64,000 bases of DNA, from contig NC_016458.1 of the NCBI RefSeq assembly GCF_000226115.1, positions 3,251,001 to 3,315,000 of the forward strand. The letters run 5' to 3'. Positions 11,448-21,611 of this stretch are shown here, one piece after another (within the stretch, counting starts at the first letter, position 1; every line of letters starts with the position of its first letter). The notes under the pieces were generated by a model. The model was not told where the DNA came from, did no database searches, and saw only the letters and a list, made by a program, of their open reading frames with translations. Made by a program: the position numbers and the translations under genes. The stretch is from Thermothielavioides terrestris NRRL 8126. Taxonomy: Eukaryota > Ascomycota > Sordariomycetes > Sordariales > Chaetomiaceae.

Positions 11448-12008
11448 GAGTTCTTCGCTGGTGGGGTCTCAGTGCAGCTTGGAAACTGACGACCCCATTA
11501 AAAAGACCACACACTTTCATTAGAAGGACCACACAGCCTGCAGTGGTCTGTGCGCCACCCACCAAATCTTGCCGCGACCATCACCACGCGGCCAAGCTAA
11601 CATGTCGCTACAAAAATTGCAGAGGGAAGGCATTTGCAAAGGCGAAAACCAGCCTACATGCTCATCAAAGTCGCTGGCCATGGCATAGGATGACGACAAA
11701 CACGAGCGCTATAACGGGGGTTCCGCCAACTGCCGTGCTGTAAGCGGAACGCACCGTTGGCGGTACGCGCTGCCTGTCACCTTTGCAGGAGTGTATGCCA
11801 ATTGCTGATAAACTCCTTATCGATAGATGAAGGTCATGTGACTAGTCATCAATCTTGGCCGCTTGGTGATTGGCCGAGGCAACATTTTTGTGGGGGCGCA
11901 CGGACCCCATTACCTGTGTGGTCCTTCTAATGAAAGTGTGTGGTCTTTTTAATGGGGTCGGGAAACTGAGAGTTCTTCGTTGGTGGGGTCGCGATGGGCT
12001 TGGAAACG
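11448..12008. repeat. 42-bp tandem duplication split by a transposon insertion
   Basis: Unit 1 (11448-11489) and unit 2 (from 11970) both begin GAGTTCTTCG and continue TGGTGGGGTC...CTTGGAAAC. Removing the element at 11490-11960 and one copy of its 9-bp target duplication would put the two units directly in tandem. The older tandem repeat was therefore the insertion site. Confidence 0.75.
11490..11960. mobile_element. Non-autonomous DNA transposon (MITE) with Mutator-like hallmarks
   Basis: The 471-bp element is bounded by perfectly matching 47-bp terminal inverted repeats, 11490-11536 and 11914-11960, beginning CGACCCCATTAAAAAGACC. It is flanked directly by identical 9-bp duplications GGAAACTGA at 11481-11489 and 11961-11969. 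Long terminal inverted repeats with a 9-bp target duplication are the established signature of Mutator-like elements. The interior has no transposase-like frame, so movement would need a transposase from elsewhere. The ends show no mismatch, which suggests recent insertion. The family assignment rests on duplication length and end length only. Confidence 0.88.
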
Positions 12009-13699
12009 CCACTTGCACTCCGCAGACGAATCATGCGATTTTTGGCTCAGCTCACCTCCTGCAGGGCCGATAACGTTGCAGCGGACAGGTTAGTTAGTTT
12101 ACACAGTAGGTAAGCTGGGAAGTGACCCCGGACAGCCCGACCCAGGCAGTCGCAACTACCAGAGCTAGCTGTGCTTTCCATATGTACATCAGGTAAACAA
12201 GGTAGTGTCGGGTACGGCACATGCACTAGCGTGGCTCTGAGTGCGGCTCTGAGTGCGACTCTGATCAGCATGCTCTTCTGGGAACCCGGAGGAGACGGGC
12301 AGAAGCTGATCCTCGTAGCGGAACCCGGGAGGCGACAACTCCTCGGGGGGAAAGGGCAGGTGCACAATCACAGGCCACGATCAACATCCTCACATGCAGA
12401 GAATGCAAACTACATGGAGGTGGTAGATTACCGGCCTGTGACCGGGAAACATCAGTGCGAAGGCAGGGAACAAAAATGCAGCGCCAAGTCCTGTGTTCGT
12501 CATAGTGAGGAAAGCACAAGCTTTACACTGCATGCACAGCTGCAATCAAATTTTGCCTGCAAACCTGGAATCAGCTGAGGGTCCTTCTTTTGCAGCGAAT
12601 TTCGTCATCGGATCAATTCCCTTGAGTGCTGGGTTACCAGGTCCGTCTGGAAGGGGGAGGGCCAAGGAAGGGGCCAAGACACAGCAAGGACAACCTCGCA
12701 GCTGCCAACTCTCGTGGGCCTCTGCAATGCATCTTGCTGTCTTCCAGGTTCCATGGCAACAGGTGCCGCTTTACTTTGTAGAAGCGGCATCCGACGCGAG
12801 CGGGAGAGTGTCGCGGGAGAAAGGCTCCGCTCAAGACAGGCAGGCCCAGAATACCTTAAGGTACCTGTACCTTTCTGGCCTCAGCTCATTGCCGTGGCCG
12901 TCCCCGCTCAAGCTCAGGTACCTACCTCGTATGTTGTGTTGATGCGGTGCCGAGAGCGACGGAATTCAGGTGGTCCCTCCTCCTCGGTACCTGCCAAGGT
13001 AGTGCATGTACCCGGGAGTGACTTCAGTGGGGCAGGGCTGCAACGATCAGTTGAGTGAGGACAGGGATCAGCGAGTCAGCCATAGTGTACTCCGTAGTGT
13101 AAACGCACACCCACCCCCCCCCTTCCCTGCCCCGCTTCTCTTCGTGTCTCTCTCCCTGTCCCGAGAGCCCCATGCATGCTGCAACGATTGTGTGCAATTG
13201 TGACCGCATTGGAAAAAGAAGGCGAGCGCCTTGAGGACGGCCCCCATGCGCCTTGCGCTGCGATCCCGTATCCCTGTGATCGAAAACTGATGTACGGAAG
13301 TACTATGTACTGATGACCTTAAAAGGCAGGTTGGGGGTGCTGCTCAGGGTTCTTTCCAACTTCGCTCTGGTTCTGCCTCTTGCCTGATCCCGATCTCTCC
13401 TCGAGGCAAGAGTAGCTAATAACCTATCCCCTCTTTCTCCTGCCGTCTTTCTTTGGGCGTCCACTCGGATGCAAACGTTGCACCGGGCGCTCACTCAGCC
13501 GGGTGCGTCCTGACGGTCAGCACACCTTCGCAGCTGTGCTGTTGTATACCCTCCTACATCGTCGCCGTCCGTTCCGAGGCGTTAGCTACCCCCTTTCATA
13601 AAGCTATTCCGCTCTTCCCTATCTTCTCGACAGACCCTAGAAAGCCATTCCGAGCCATTCTCTACCTAGCATACTACTCCACCGAGCTCCAAGCTCAGG
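12009..13699. other. Intergenic region upstream of the C2H2 gene
   Basis: No convincing gene is seen. It contains a short triple repeat of GCTCTGAGTGC-like units at about 12233-12268 and several GGTACC/TACCT motifs (12858-12990). The CTCCGTAGTGTAAA motif lies at about 13088. Pyrimidine-rich tracts just before the C2H2 gene (13370-13460) look like a fungal promoter or 5' UTR. The long upstream region would suit a regulated transcription-factor gene. Confidence 0.5.
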
Positions 13700-14599
13700 A
13701 TGAAGCCTGCACGCGATGCGCGGGGCCGCCGGATCTCGCTCCTAAACGATGACGACGGCGACTTGGGCAGCCTCGCTACGGCGGCGTCCCATCCCTTACC
13801 CCCGCTGACGGCATCGACGCCGAACACTCCGCAGCTGCTCCGGGCGGACTCGTACGGTTACCAAAGTAGCACCGAGCCCCTGTCCCCCATGACGCCTCTC
13901 AGCGAGTCGGCGGCGCGCTTTGCTCCCGCCGTGGCCGACTCCCACTCCGTCTTTGGCGAGTACGGCGCGGATGCCGCCCCCTACGGCGGCGCGAAGCGGA
14001 GGCCCAGCGTGTACAGCGACGGCCGGCCCACCTCGTACGAGAACGACGCCGTCAGCACGGCGGCCGCCACCGAGAAACGCCCGAAGCGGTACCCCTGCCG
14101 CTTCCGGGACAGTCTCGGCTGCACCGGCGAGTTCTCCACGTCGGGCCACGCCTCGCGCCACGCCAAGATTCACACCCAAGAGAAGAGCGTGCCGTGCTCG
14201 TTCCCCGGCTGCCCCCGGAAGTTCACCCGCAACGACAACATGAAGCAGCACCTGGCCACCCACAACAAGGACAAGCCCCGCTCCTCCGCGTCCCGCCGAG
14301 CCTCGGCCGGCACCCAGCCGTCACAGCAGCCCCACCAGCAGCCGCAGCAGCAGCCGAAGCGAGACGACGAGCCGTCCCCCAAGCGCCCGAGCCGCAAGCG
14401 GTCGGCCGCGGAAGCGGCGGCGGAGGAGCGCCAGCTCGAGCTCAGCCTGCCCATCCACAGCCGGTCCATCCTCGGCCGGCCCGGCTCCGAGCCCCCGGGC
14501 GTCAGCGGGCTCGACGTGCTGGTGATGGCGGCCGCCCAGCAGGAGAAGGAGGAGGGGAGATCAGCTCGCTTGGCGACGCGCACCCGGCCTTTTCAATGA
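13700..14599 (+). CDS. Two-finger C2H2 transcription factor, Nrg1-like
   Basis: Single exon, 299 residues. Residues 1-125 are Ser/Pro-rich with possible phosphorylation motifs (PLSPMTPLSES). Finger 1 spans about 133-158 (Cys133, Cys141, His154, His158; the long Cys-X7-Cys spacing is unusual). Finger 2 spans about 166-188 (Cys166, Cys171, His184, His188). The linker is HTQEKSVP. The pattern FSTSGHASRHAKIH and FTRNDNMKQH resembles the two fingers of yeast Nrg1/Nrg2, glucose- and stress-linked repressors. After the fingers come a Gln/Pro repeat (about residues 205-220), a basic segment (PKRPSRKRS) that may be a nuclear signal, and a short amphipathic C-terminus. Equivalence to Nrg1 is inferred from the fingers alone; other fungal developmental C2H2 regulators share the motif. 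The start at 13700 is the only in-frame ATG before the conserved part. Confidence 0.85.
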   Translation: MKPARDARGRRISLLNDDDGDLGSLATAASHPLPPLTASTPNTPQLLRADSYGYQSSTEPLSPMTPLSESAARFAPAVADSHSVFGEYGADAAPYGGAKRRPSVYSDGRPTSYENDAVSTAAATEKRPKRYPCRFRDSLGCTGEFSTSGHASRHAKIHTQEKSVPCSFPGCPRKFTRNDNMKQHLATHNKDKPRSSASRRASAGTQPSQQPHQQPQQQPKRDDEPSPKRPSRKRSAAEAAAEERQLELSLPIHSRSILGRPGSEPPGVSGLDVLVMAAAQQEKEEGRSARLATRTRPFQ

Positions 14600-15683
14600 G
14601 ACCAACCTCCAAGGTGCTTGGACCCTTTTTTTTCCCTCCCCTCTCTTTTCCTCTCTCTCCCTTCTTTGCTGGCGGCTCTTGGTCCAGAGGGATTCGAACT
14701 TTTTGGCGTGTGGTTTTGGTGGCATGAGTCTTTCCTCGCGCACATGCTTGGTGGGTAAGAAAAGCAGCGGCAAATGGGGTGTCTTACGTCATGGTCATGT
14801 CTGAAGGTCACAGGTGCACGACTTGGCGCCCGGAGTTGGTTCTGTAAGAGAGGCTCATTGGCAATAGGGGTCAGCATATCCAGGGGTGATGGGGCGTTAT
14901 CTGCAATGGGTTGTTATATGCTTACTGGATTATCTCTTAATTACTATTCCTTTTTTCTCCCCCGGTGGGTGGTGGCGTTGATGAACTAGGGAGCGACTGG
15001 GCGTTACTTGCTGGCAGCGGAAGTTCTTTGCCGTATCTTGTCTCTCTGTTTTGGTTTACTTCTTATTCTTCTCCCGAGAAACACTACTGTAATCTCTTCT
15101 TTGATTTGGTTGCGACTTCGGTATCCAGGGAGGCCTGTGTACCGTCTCAGCGCATTAAGGAGATGCTCGCAGGAGGGGAGCGGACGCTTGGGCAATGACG
15201 GAAAAGGGGAATGCGGACGATACGGACCGCGGCGATCAATTGCAAAGGAGAGGCAGGGAGGGCTCTGCAAGCTCGTCTCTCGCTTTATCCGTCGCTGGGG
15301 ATGAATATACGGGGTCGGTTTCGCCCTGGAGAACTCTGGGGGCAAAGATCGAGTAAATCTCGAACTAGCCCGAGTCTCGCGTGGCCCATTGCTGGGAGGA
15401 CACCTGTGATAGTTAACAGAGCAACAAAAGACACATACTTGGCGCAAAACAGGGACAGCGGAGATGAAGAGACATTAATTACACCGTAGTGAATCAGCGA
15501 CAACCACCTTACAGGTACAGCCAAATATGCATGATTGGGGTATTTCGTAGCCCGGACGTCCATGCTCTTCTCCAAATCATTCAGTCGAAGTTCGCTAGCC
15601 TCGCAATCATCGTCTCATTTTGTCATTGAATGGCAGTCCCCCTCGTCATCCCGTCCTCCCGGGCCATAATCACCATCTCTCAA
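14600..15683. other. Convergent intergenic spacer
   Basis: The spacer between the 3' ends of the C2H2 gene and the acetate kinase gene holds a T-rich stretch at about 14628-14660 likely to be 3' UTR. Overlapping frames on both strands look like chance. Confidence 0.5.
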
Positions 15684-16020
15684 TCACACCCCCCAAAGCT
15701 CCTCATCCTCGGCACACATCCTCGCCATCTCGAACTGCTCGTCCGTCCGGCAGACCAGCACCCGCGGGGTGACCCCCTCCCTGCCGACGTCCTGCACGAC
15801 CCACCCTTCCCCGTCCGCGGCCCCGACCTCGTTATTCGCCCGCTCGTCGAGGGCGAAGCCGAGGCAGGCGGCCTGCTCGACCACGGCGGCGCGCAGCCGG
15901 GCGCTCTTCTCGCCTATGCCGCCGGCGAACACGAGCGCGTCGACCCGGCCGCGCAGCGAGACGAAGTAGGAGCCGACGAAGCCGCACACGCGGTCGACGA
16001 AGAGGTCGAAGGCCAGGCGC

Positions 16021-16061
<41 letters not shown>

Positions 16062-17142
16062 GCCGTCGTCGTCCGACTGGCCCGCGATGACGGCAAAGTT
16101 GGTCGTTCCCGTGAGCGCCTTCCACCCGGACTCTTTGTTGAGGATCTCTTCGGCGCGGGAGATGTGGAGGTCCTTCGTCGAGGCGGGCGACAGCTTGCCT
16201 ACGTCGCTTGCGTAGTGGAAGACGAGACTGGGAAGGTAATAATAGGAGTGTAAGTACGGCGGGGTGGATAGGTTTAGGAGCGAGTTGTGGTTTGGGGGGA
16301 GGGGGCAGGGGGAAATTGATTGGCTGATTGAGGGAAAGGAAAGAAAAGGGGAAAACGAAAGGAGAACACACTGACCTAGGATCAACGCTCCCGCTCCGTG
16401 TGGCGCCTGGCAGCCCGGCGAGGGGCGTAAGCCCCATGCTGGTGTCCCAACTCTTACCCGCCTTGATGGCACAGGCGCTGGCGCCGGAGCCCAAGTGCAG
16501 CGCGATGAGGTTGACCTCGTCCGGCTTCTTACCGAGGAACTCGGCCGTCGCGCGGGTGATGAAGGAGTAGCTGATGCCGTGGAAGCCGTACTTGCGCAGC
16601 CGGTTGCTGCGCGCGATGTCCTGGTTGATGGGGTAGGTGCGGATGTGCTCGGGGATGGTGGAATGGAACTGGCTGTCGAAGCAGGCGATGTTGCGCGCCC
16701 CGGGTAGTTCTTGGATGCAGAGATGCACGATGCCGAGGCTGTTGGCGTTGTGGAGCGGAGCCAGGTCGTTCAATTCCTCCAGATGATGGTAGGTGCCGTC
16801 AAGTATCAGCTGCGGCTTGGTGTAGTCGCCGCCATGGACGATCCGATGGCAGATGATGCCGATGTCGTCCTTGCATTTGATCTCCGGCAGGTCGTGGTCT
16901 CGGACCAGCGTGTCCAGGATGAGACTGAAGGCATCCCGTTGCCCATTGACCTTCTCGTCGACCTCGCGGTTCTTGATCACGGCTTGGGCGCCTCGCAGAT
17001 ACTTAAGCGTAGCCGGCGCCGCCGTCAGACCGCTCACTTGAGCTTCCGCAATCTGCGCTGGCGGCTGTCCGAGCTCAGCGCTGTACACCGAGACCTTCAC
17101 CGACGACGAGCCCGCATTGACGGCCAGGATAACTTTCTTCAT
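15684..17142 (-). CDS. ackA: Acetate kinase
   Basis: Exons are 17142-16376 and 16227-15684, with a 148-nt intron (GTCAGT...CCCAG). The splice rebuilds SVDPSLVFHY, a conserved block. The product is 436 residues, slightly longer than bacterial AckA. Acetokinase motifs are in order: VNAGSSSVK near the start (phosphate-binding Asn), CHRIVHGG (catalytic Arg), FDSQFH (catalytic Asp), HLGSGAS, TRSGSVDPS, and FAGGIGEKS (Glu for Mg). It interconverts acetate plus ATP with acetyl phosphate plus ADP. In fungi it is usually thought to work with phosphoketolase; no phosphoketolase gene is in this window. No targeting peptide is seen, so it is probably cytosolic. A run of 12 Ser preceded by DDDGG interrupts the C-terminal half, in a likely surface loop, and is encoded by a triplet microsatellite. 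The start at 17142 begins MKKVILAVNAGSSS, as expected. Confidence 0.95.
16021..16061. repeat. CTG/CAG triplet microsatellite within acetate kinase
   Basis: About 13 uninterrupted GCT/CTG units on the plus strand encode the polyserine tract on the minus strand. Such tracts are prone to length change by slippage, always in steps of one codon. Confidence 0.9.
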
Positions 17143-17933
17143 TTCGTTTTTTTTTCTTTCCCGGATGGATTTGCGGAGGATCCGAGTCCGCTTGGAACCC
17201 GACTTTCGCAATGCCGAGTGAGATGTTCAAACGAAAGCGCCTCGCGGGGCTCTGTTCGCTCGCCCGTGTTGAAAACAGGGGCACTTACAGTCTTACACCC
17301 ACTAAACGGGGCAGTTGGTCATGGGCTCCCGGTTTGCGCAACCGATGTAAACGCTTATAACCTCGGGTTGGGACGAACAAAGGAAGGGGAAACCAAGGAG
17401 CTTGTGTATGTGTACTGTACCTTCTTTTGTAGGGCAGTAGGTGCTGAAAAGGTGGGACGATCCATGGTATGACGTCGTCCAGGGGCAGAGTGGCTTGCTC
17501 CGGCCCGTAGCGGGGCCGTCCGGACGGCCTCGACAAGGGGCGGGATGATCATCCCACCAGGCACACCGGGCTGGTGGCGCTGGCCCCACCAACCTCGATC
17601 TGCTTTGGGCCGGCTACATACATAGGTACATACCTACAACTGTTGCGGTGCGCCGTACGTGGAACGATACATACCAACATTTGCCTTTGCAACAAATTCT
17701 GGCCTCGTTCTTCCCCCTGTCTACCGCGGGCTGGGCGTCATTCACCAGCCCCGTGGATGATGATGATGACCCTTCACGCCTTCGAAAACGGGGGAGGGAC
17801 AGGGACACGCGTCAAAGAACATAGCGGTTGCAACAAAATCGGGGGTATCTATTGCAGAAAAGACCGCACAGCGCACACCGTCATTCCCTTCGGTCTAGGC
17901 ATGTAGCCGGCAATCCCGGCGTGATGGACTGCT
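17143..17933. other. Intergenic spacer 5' of acetate kinase
   Basis: It includes an A-rich run just upstream of the acetate kinase ATG (plus-strand T-run at about 17148-17155) and GTACATACCTAC motifs at about 17626-17640. No coding frame is supported. Confidence 0.5.
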
Positions 17934-19418
17934 TCACTGAGTGTCATCAGAGTCCGGATCGTACGCCGGTTCCGCCACCGGCGGAAGACTCCCCAGCATC
18001 TCTGGCGAGGGTAGCTCGGCCATCCCGTTGACATTGGGCGGGCCGCGTGTCTGGTACCCGTTGATGTAGGGTGACGGTAGTTCGACATGGTTCGTGGGGA
18101 ATGTGGCCTCGAATTGGGCGTCCGCAGCGTGCGCAGCGTTCCACTGGTCGATGAACCTTGTGTAATCTCCACGGTCTGTTAGCGCGCTGCCCGGCGCCGA
18201 GCAAGTGCCTCGAGACGGCGGGCGGAGCTGCTGTGCTTACCATTGGACCCAGCTTGGATGTTGGGGTTTCTCGAAAACTGAATGCCGAGATAACGTATGT
18301 CGAGCGCGCTCTGCGCCGCGGATGATGAGGATGCGCCCCCGCCGTGGGGCGCGTTACTGTGTCGGGAGCGAAATATTGAGGTCGCCGAGAAGCGGCGCTC
18401 GCGGCTCTGGCCATGGCTTTGATGGCTTTCAGACGTGCTGCCTCTCCTGGCGCCACGGGCACCCAGCTGAACCCGGCGGTGTCTGTCGTCCCGCTGGCGC
18501 AAGTCCCTCTCGAAGTCGTCTAGTAGGTATTCTTTCCAAATTCGCCGGTGGTTAGCGTAAAACGTCAGATAGTGAAAGGTTGAGTATCTGTCCCGCCAAA
18601 GCTTTATCCTCTGGATGGTGCCCAACCCTCTGACGTTGCCGTACGAGTCTGTCCTGCGGTGCGTGTCGGACCAGACGACGTCAACGTCGAACCAATCGAT
18701 TAAGTCTCTCTTCCTGATGTCGCTCTGCAGCTGAATGGAGCCCTCGATGGTGGTAAACTCATATTTGACTTCAATGTACTCGTCGTGCAAGACGCCGTCG
18801 GTCGTGGTGTAGCGGATGCGGTGTGGTTCGAGAAAGGTCAAGTAAAGCTCCATCTCCCGCGGGTCGCCAAACCGGCGATGCTGCGCATGGAGCGTGTAAG
18901 GGAAGAGCTCCGCCGGGTTATCGGACGGGACTGGCGTCGCTGCTCAGCAATGCAAAACTCGGTCAGTTGGGGAGCGGGGCCAGCGCTTGGAGACGTACGG
19001 AAGTGTTCCAGCACCTCGCCCGCATAGCTGCACTGCCACAGCAGGCGCCGTGGGTTGGCACCCACGATCTCCCATGGGCCGAGGTACACGGTCGTTTCAC
19101 GCGGCGTCCGCTCGAAGAGCTTTCTAAACAGCCGGGGTTGTCAGAAGACAAAGTGCTGCGCAGGGTCGGGGCTGGGAGGCTGGGAAGGACAGGCCGTCGC
19201 GGCTATTACATTGTCGCGTGGTAGCCAGGGGGGCCGAGGTCGAGAGGCGCCGGGGGCGTCTGTGGGGCCGAGGACTCGGCCGTCAGGGCGGAAATGGCTG
19301 CCGAGGTTGGCGTGAAGGTCGAGTCGACGGGGCTGGCATGTTGGCCACGGGACGGCGGGGCGCTCAGAGCCGACGACATGAAGGAGGAAGAGGAGCCAGA
19401 TCGCCAGGACGTGGCCAT
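17934..19418 (-). CDS. Conserved-looking protein of unknown function, four exons
   Basis: Exons are 19418-19210, 19123-18999, 18939-18241 and 18175-17934, summing to 1275 nt and 424 residues. Introns of 86, 59 and 65 nt use GTAATA, GTACGT and GTAAGC donors and TAG, CAG and CAG acceptors, and every junction keeps frame. Residues 1-70 are Ser/Ala/Pro-rich. Residues 75-230 look like a compact fold rich in Trp, Tyr and charged residues (TVYLGPWEIVGANPRR, KLWRDRYSTFHYLTFYANHR). Next comes an Arg/Ser-rich low-complexity part (about 240-320). The acidic tail has a repeated ELPSP motif. No signal peptide or membrane segment is apparent, and I recognise no domain. The intron boundaries are my own inference from splice signals and frame; exon 1 has the weakest donor. 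Confidence 0.7.
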
Positions 19419-20900
19419 GGTCGGGCCGCGCAGGGTTGCTCTGTCCCGGGCGTCAAGCACACCGCCGTTCCGAGCAAGTCGCTGCGTAACCGGGACCCAG
19501 AGCGCCGCGCGGAGGCCGTCAGGGGTTGAACGGTGTAGCAGATGACCATCTCAATCAAAGTGAGACGACCGGCCAACCCTGTTGTCTAGTGTAGTGTAGT
19601 GTAGTGTAGCTTGCGAACCAGGAGACCACTGATCGGCAGAGAGGTGGCAAGAGACCAGATATGTGCAGCAGGCTTGGGAAGTCGACAGCCGGTCCGCAAC
19701 GGCATTATCGGACGGGCGGGCAGCGTCGATGTGTACACGGCATCAACGGGCACCGATGGCGTAGGAGGCTGTTTTTTTTTTTTTTCCTCCCCCACACTAA
19801 GAGGCAACCGCCACAGCCTAGTGCGCTGTGCCTATTGTGCCGAGTCGAGCAACCCAGAAGCACCAGGAAAGCTTGTTACTGCGTAAGATGTCCAGCGGCT
19901 CAGGGAGCAGGACGGGATTCTGCCTCCGCACGACGGAAGCCGATGCACGGGGGATAGGTAGTGTAGGCAGCCGCAAGTTTCCGCAGTCAAGTGTTGCAGG
20001 GCGTCCCGAGGACCGAAGCGCTGGTCCCATACAGAGTCTGGCGCGGTTCAATGGCTTGGAGCTTGAGGTTGCGGTTGGGGGTGGGGGAGGCGCCAACGAG
20101 TGCGATGATGTTGCAGGCTGGGCAGTGGCCGCAGGCCATGGGCCCACGGGCTGGCACCGCGCGCTACGATTTGCGCGATGCACCAGTGTGGTGGGCGGAC
20201 AGGGGTGTTGCTTCCAGGGCACGCATTAGCTCGGATCAATCCCTGATGCGGGCGCTGGTAGTGTGCTGCGTCGTGTACAGATTAGCTTGTTGCGTTTGAC
20301 CCTATGGCCACGGCGGGAGGCTGAAAATCTTCGAATCGCCAGAACGGGACCAGGGCGCCCTGTCTGCTGCTCGGCAGCAGCAGGCTCGAGCTGCTGCAGA
20401 TCTCGGCCCGAGAGTTCCCCCCTGTGCGCCATGCCAATCTGAATCTCTGGAAGGATTGGGGGTTGTGGGATGACTTCTGTCTTTTACCAAGTTCGTTCAT
20501 TGAGTGGGGAAGTCCAGACCTAGCGTTCACTGCTGAACTGTAGTGTACGGTGTAGTATTCCCTAGGTAGGTAGGTAGGTAAATTACCTTACACGACACAG
20601 ACGTTCCACCTGCAGTCAGCACCTCAGCAGTGGACCTCCGCGGCGTGGGGCATGAAAACTAGGTCTAAGGTTCCATGCCAGCCAACCCCGCCAGCCGGCA
20701 GCTCAGTACGGAATACACTCAGGTAGTGTAATGTGTGTGCTGCGCACACTACACCCTAACCCTGCCTAGCTGCGCCAACCACGCTCGGCAGATTCCAGAC
20801 TCCCTTGCCAGCTTGGGCTTGGGGGCCCGCCTGCCCCACTCTGGTCTCAACCTCGAGCAACACCGCAACGGACAAGCAACGGCATGGCAGATGCTCAACC
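19419..20900. other. Intergenic region rich in GTAGTGTA and GGTA repeats
   Basis: It contains a (TAGTG)n array at about 19588-19609, a T-run at 19771-19785, GTAGTGTACGGTGTAGTA at about 20541 and a (TAGG)n run at about 20563-20580. GTAGTGTA and ACACTACACC motifs recur near 20722-20757. No supportable gene is seen. Confidence 0.5.
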
Positions 20901-21611
20901 ATGACAGGGAAGCAACTATCTGACGACCGCCGAGCGATTCTGTCGAGGTTACTGCAAATCACAAAACTCAGTAACCGCGAAATCGCCTGGGTTCTTGGCG
21001 TCCACGAGAGGACAGTTCAACGGCGGAGGGACGAGTTCGAGGCGACGGGGCAGGTCAAGAAGCACAAGGATGTCAGCAAGAACGCCGAGAAGCTGAAGCC
21101 GCAACATGTCGAGGTGCGCCTAGCTACCGCGGCCTCCCGCTCTGCTGCCCGTTTCCCTTGTGGTTTGCTGACGAGGCGCCTACTCCACGGGGACTTCCAG
21201 AGGCTACTGGAATGGCACAAGGACCACCCCGATGCTCTCCTCGGTGACATGCAGCGCTTCCTGCAGACGTGTTGTGGCCTCGCTGTCAGCGTCCCTACAA
21301 TCAGCCGGCAGCTGAGAAAAGCGTACGGCGGAAGGGTTTTGGCAAGCGGGCGGGGCGCGCGGATACGGTCGCGGAAGCAGAGAGAGGCAGAAGGACGCTC
21401 CATCGCCCTCGAGCTCCAGCAAGGGGTCGCCAACGGCGACATAAACCGTGCTCAGGACGCTGCCGTGGAGCTGTATCACGACCAGCGACAGTTGGCTCCG
21501 CTCCAAGAGATACTGGCGCCGCAGCACGAGTTGCGGCAACAGCAGGAACAGGAGATCTCGGCGTATCACGTTGCGGGCGGGCTGCAGTATCAAGCTGGCA
21601 GTGTCAGCTAG
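20901..21611 (+). CDS. Small HTH protein resembling the DNA-binding half of a Tc1/mariner transposase
   Basis: The preferred model has exons 20901-21113 and 21201-21611 (207 residues). The 87-nt intron (GTGCGC...TTCCAG, with a CTGAC branch site) is in frame and stop-free. Splicing joins KLKPQHVE directly to RLLEWHKDHPD, the usual spacing between the two helix-turn-helix units of Tc1/mariner transposases; unspliced, the protein has 236 residues. HTH 1 is about residues 5-45 (LSNREIAWVLGVHERTVQRR). HTH 2 contains LLGDMQRFL and SVPTISRQL. The downstream catalytic DDE/D region is absent; instead there is a Gln-rich tail (HELRQQQEQEI). It is either a domesticated DNA-binding protein or a truncated transposon relic. 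The intact frame and tidy intron favour a gene, but expression is unknown. Terminal inverted repeats were not found beside it. Confidence 0.6.
   Translation: MTGKQLSDDRRAILSRLLQITKLSNREIAWVLGVHERTVQRRRDEFEATGQVKKHKDVSKNAEKLKPQHVEVRLATAASRSAARFPCGLLTRRLLHGDFQRLLEWHKDHPDALLGDMQRFLQTCCGLAVSVPTISRQLRKAYGGRVLASGRGARIRSRKQREAEGRSIALELQQGVANGDINRAQDAAVELYHDQRQLAPLQEILAPQHELRQQQEQEISAYHVAGGLQYQAGSVS

Noticed and set aside
14670..14720. GGATTCGAAC resembling a tRNA B box on the minus strand
   Set aside because: The flanking bases cannot form a T-stem or acceptor stem, so it is a chance match.
16021..16096. Poly-Ala and poly-Leu frames over the CTG repeat
   Set aside because: They are alternative-frame readings of the triplet repeat in acetate kinase.
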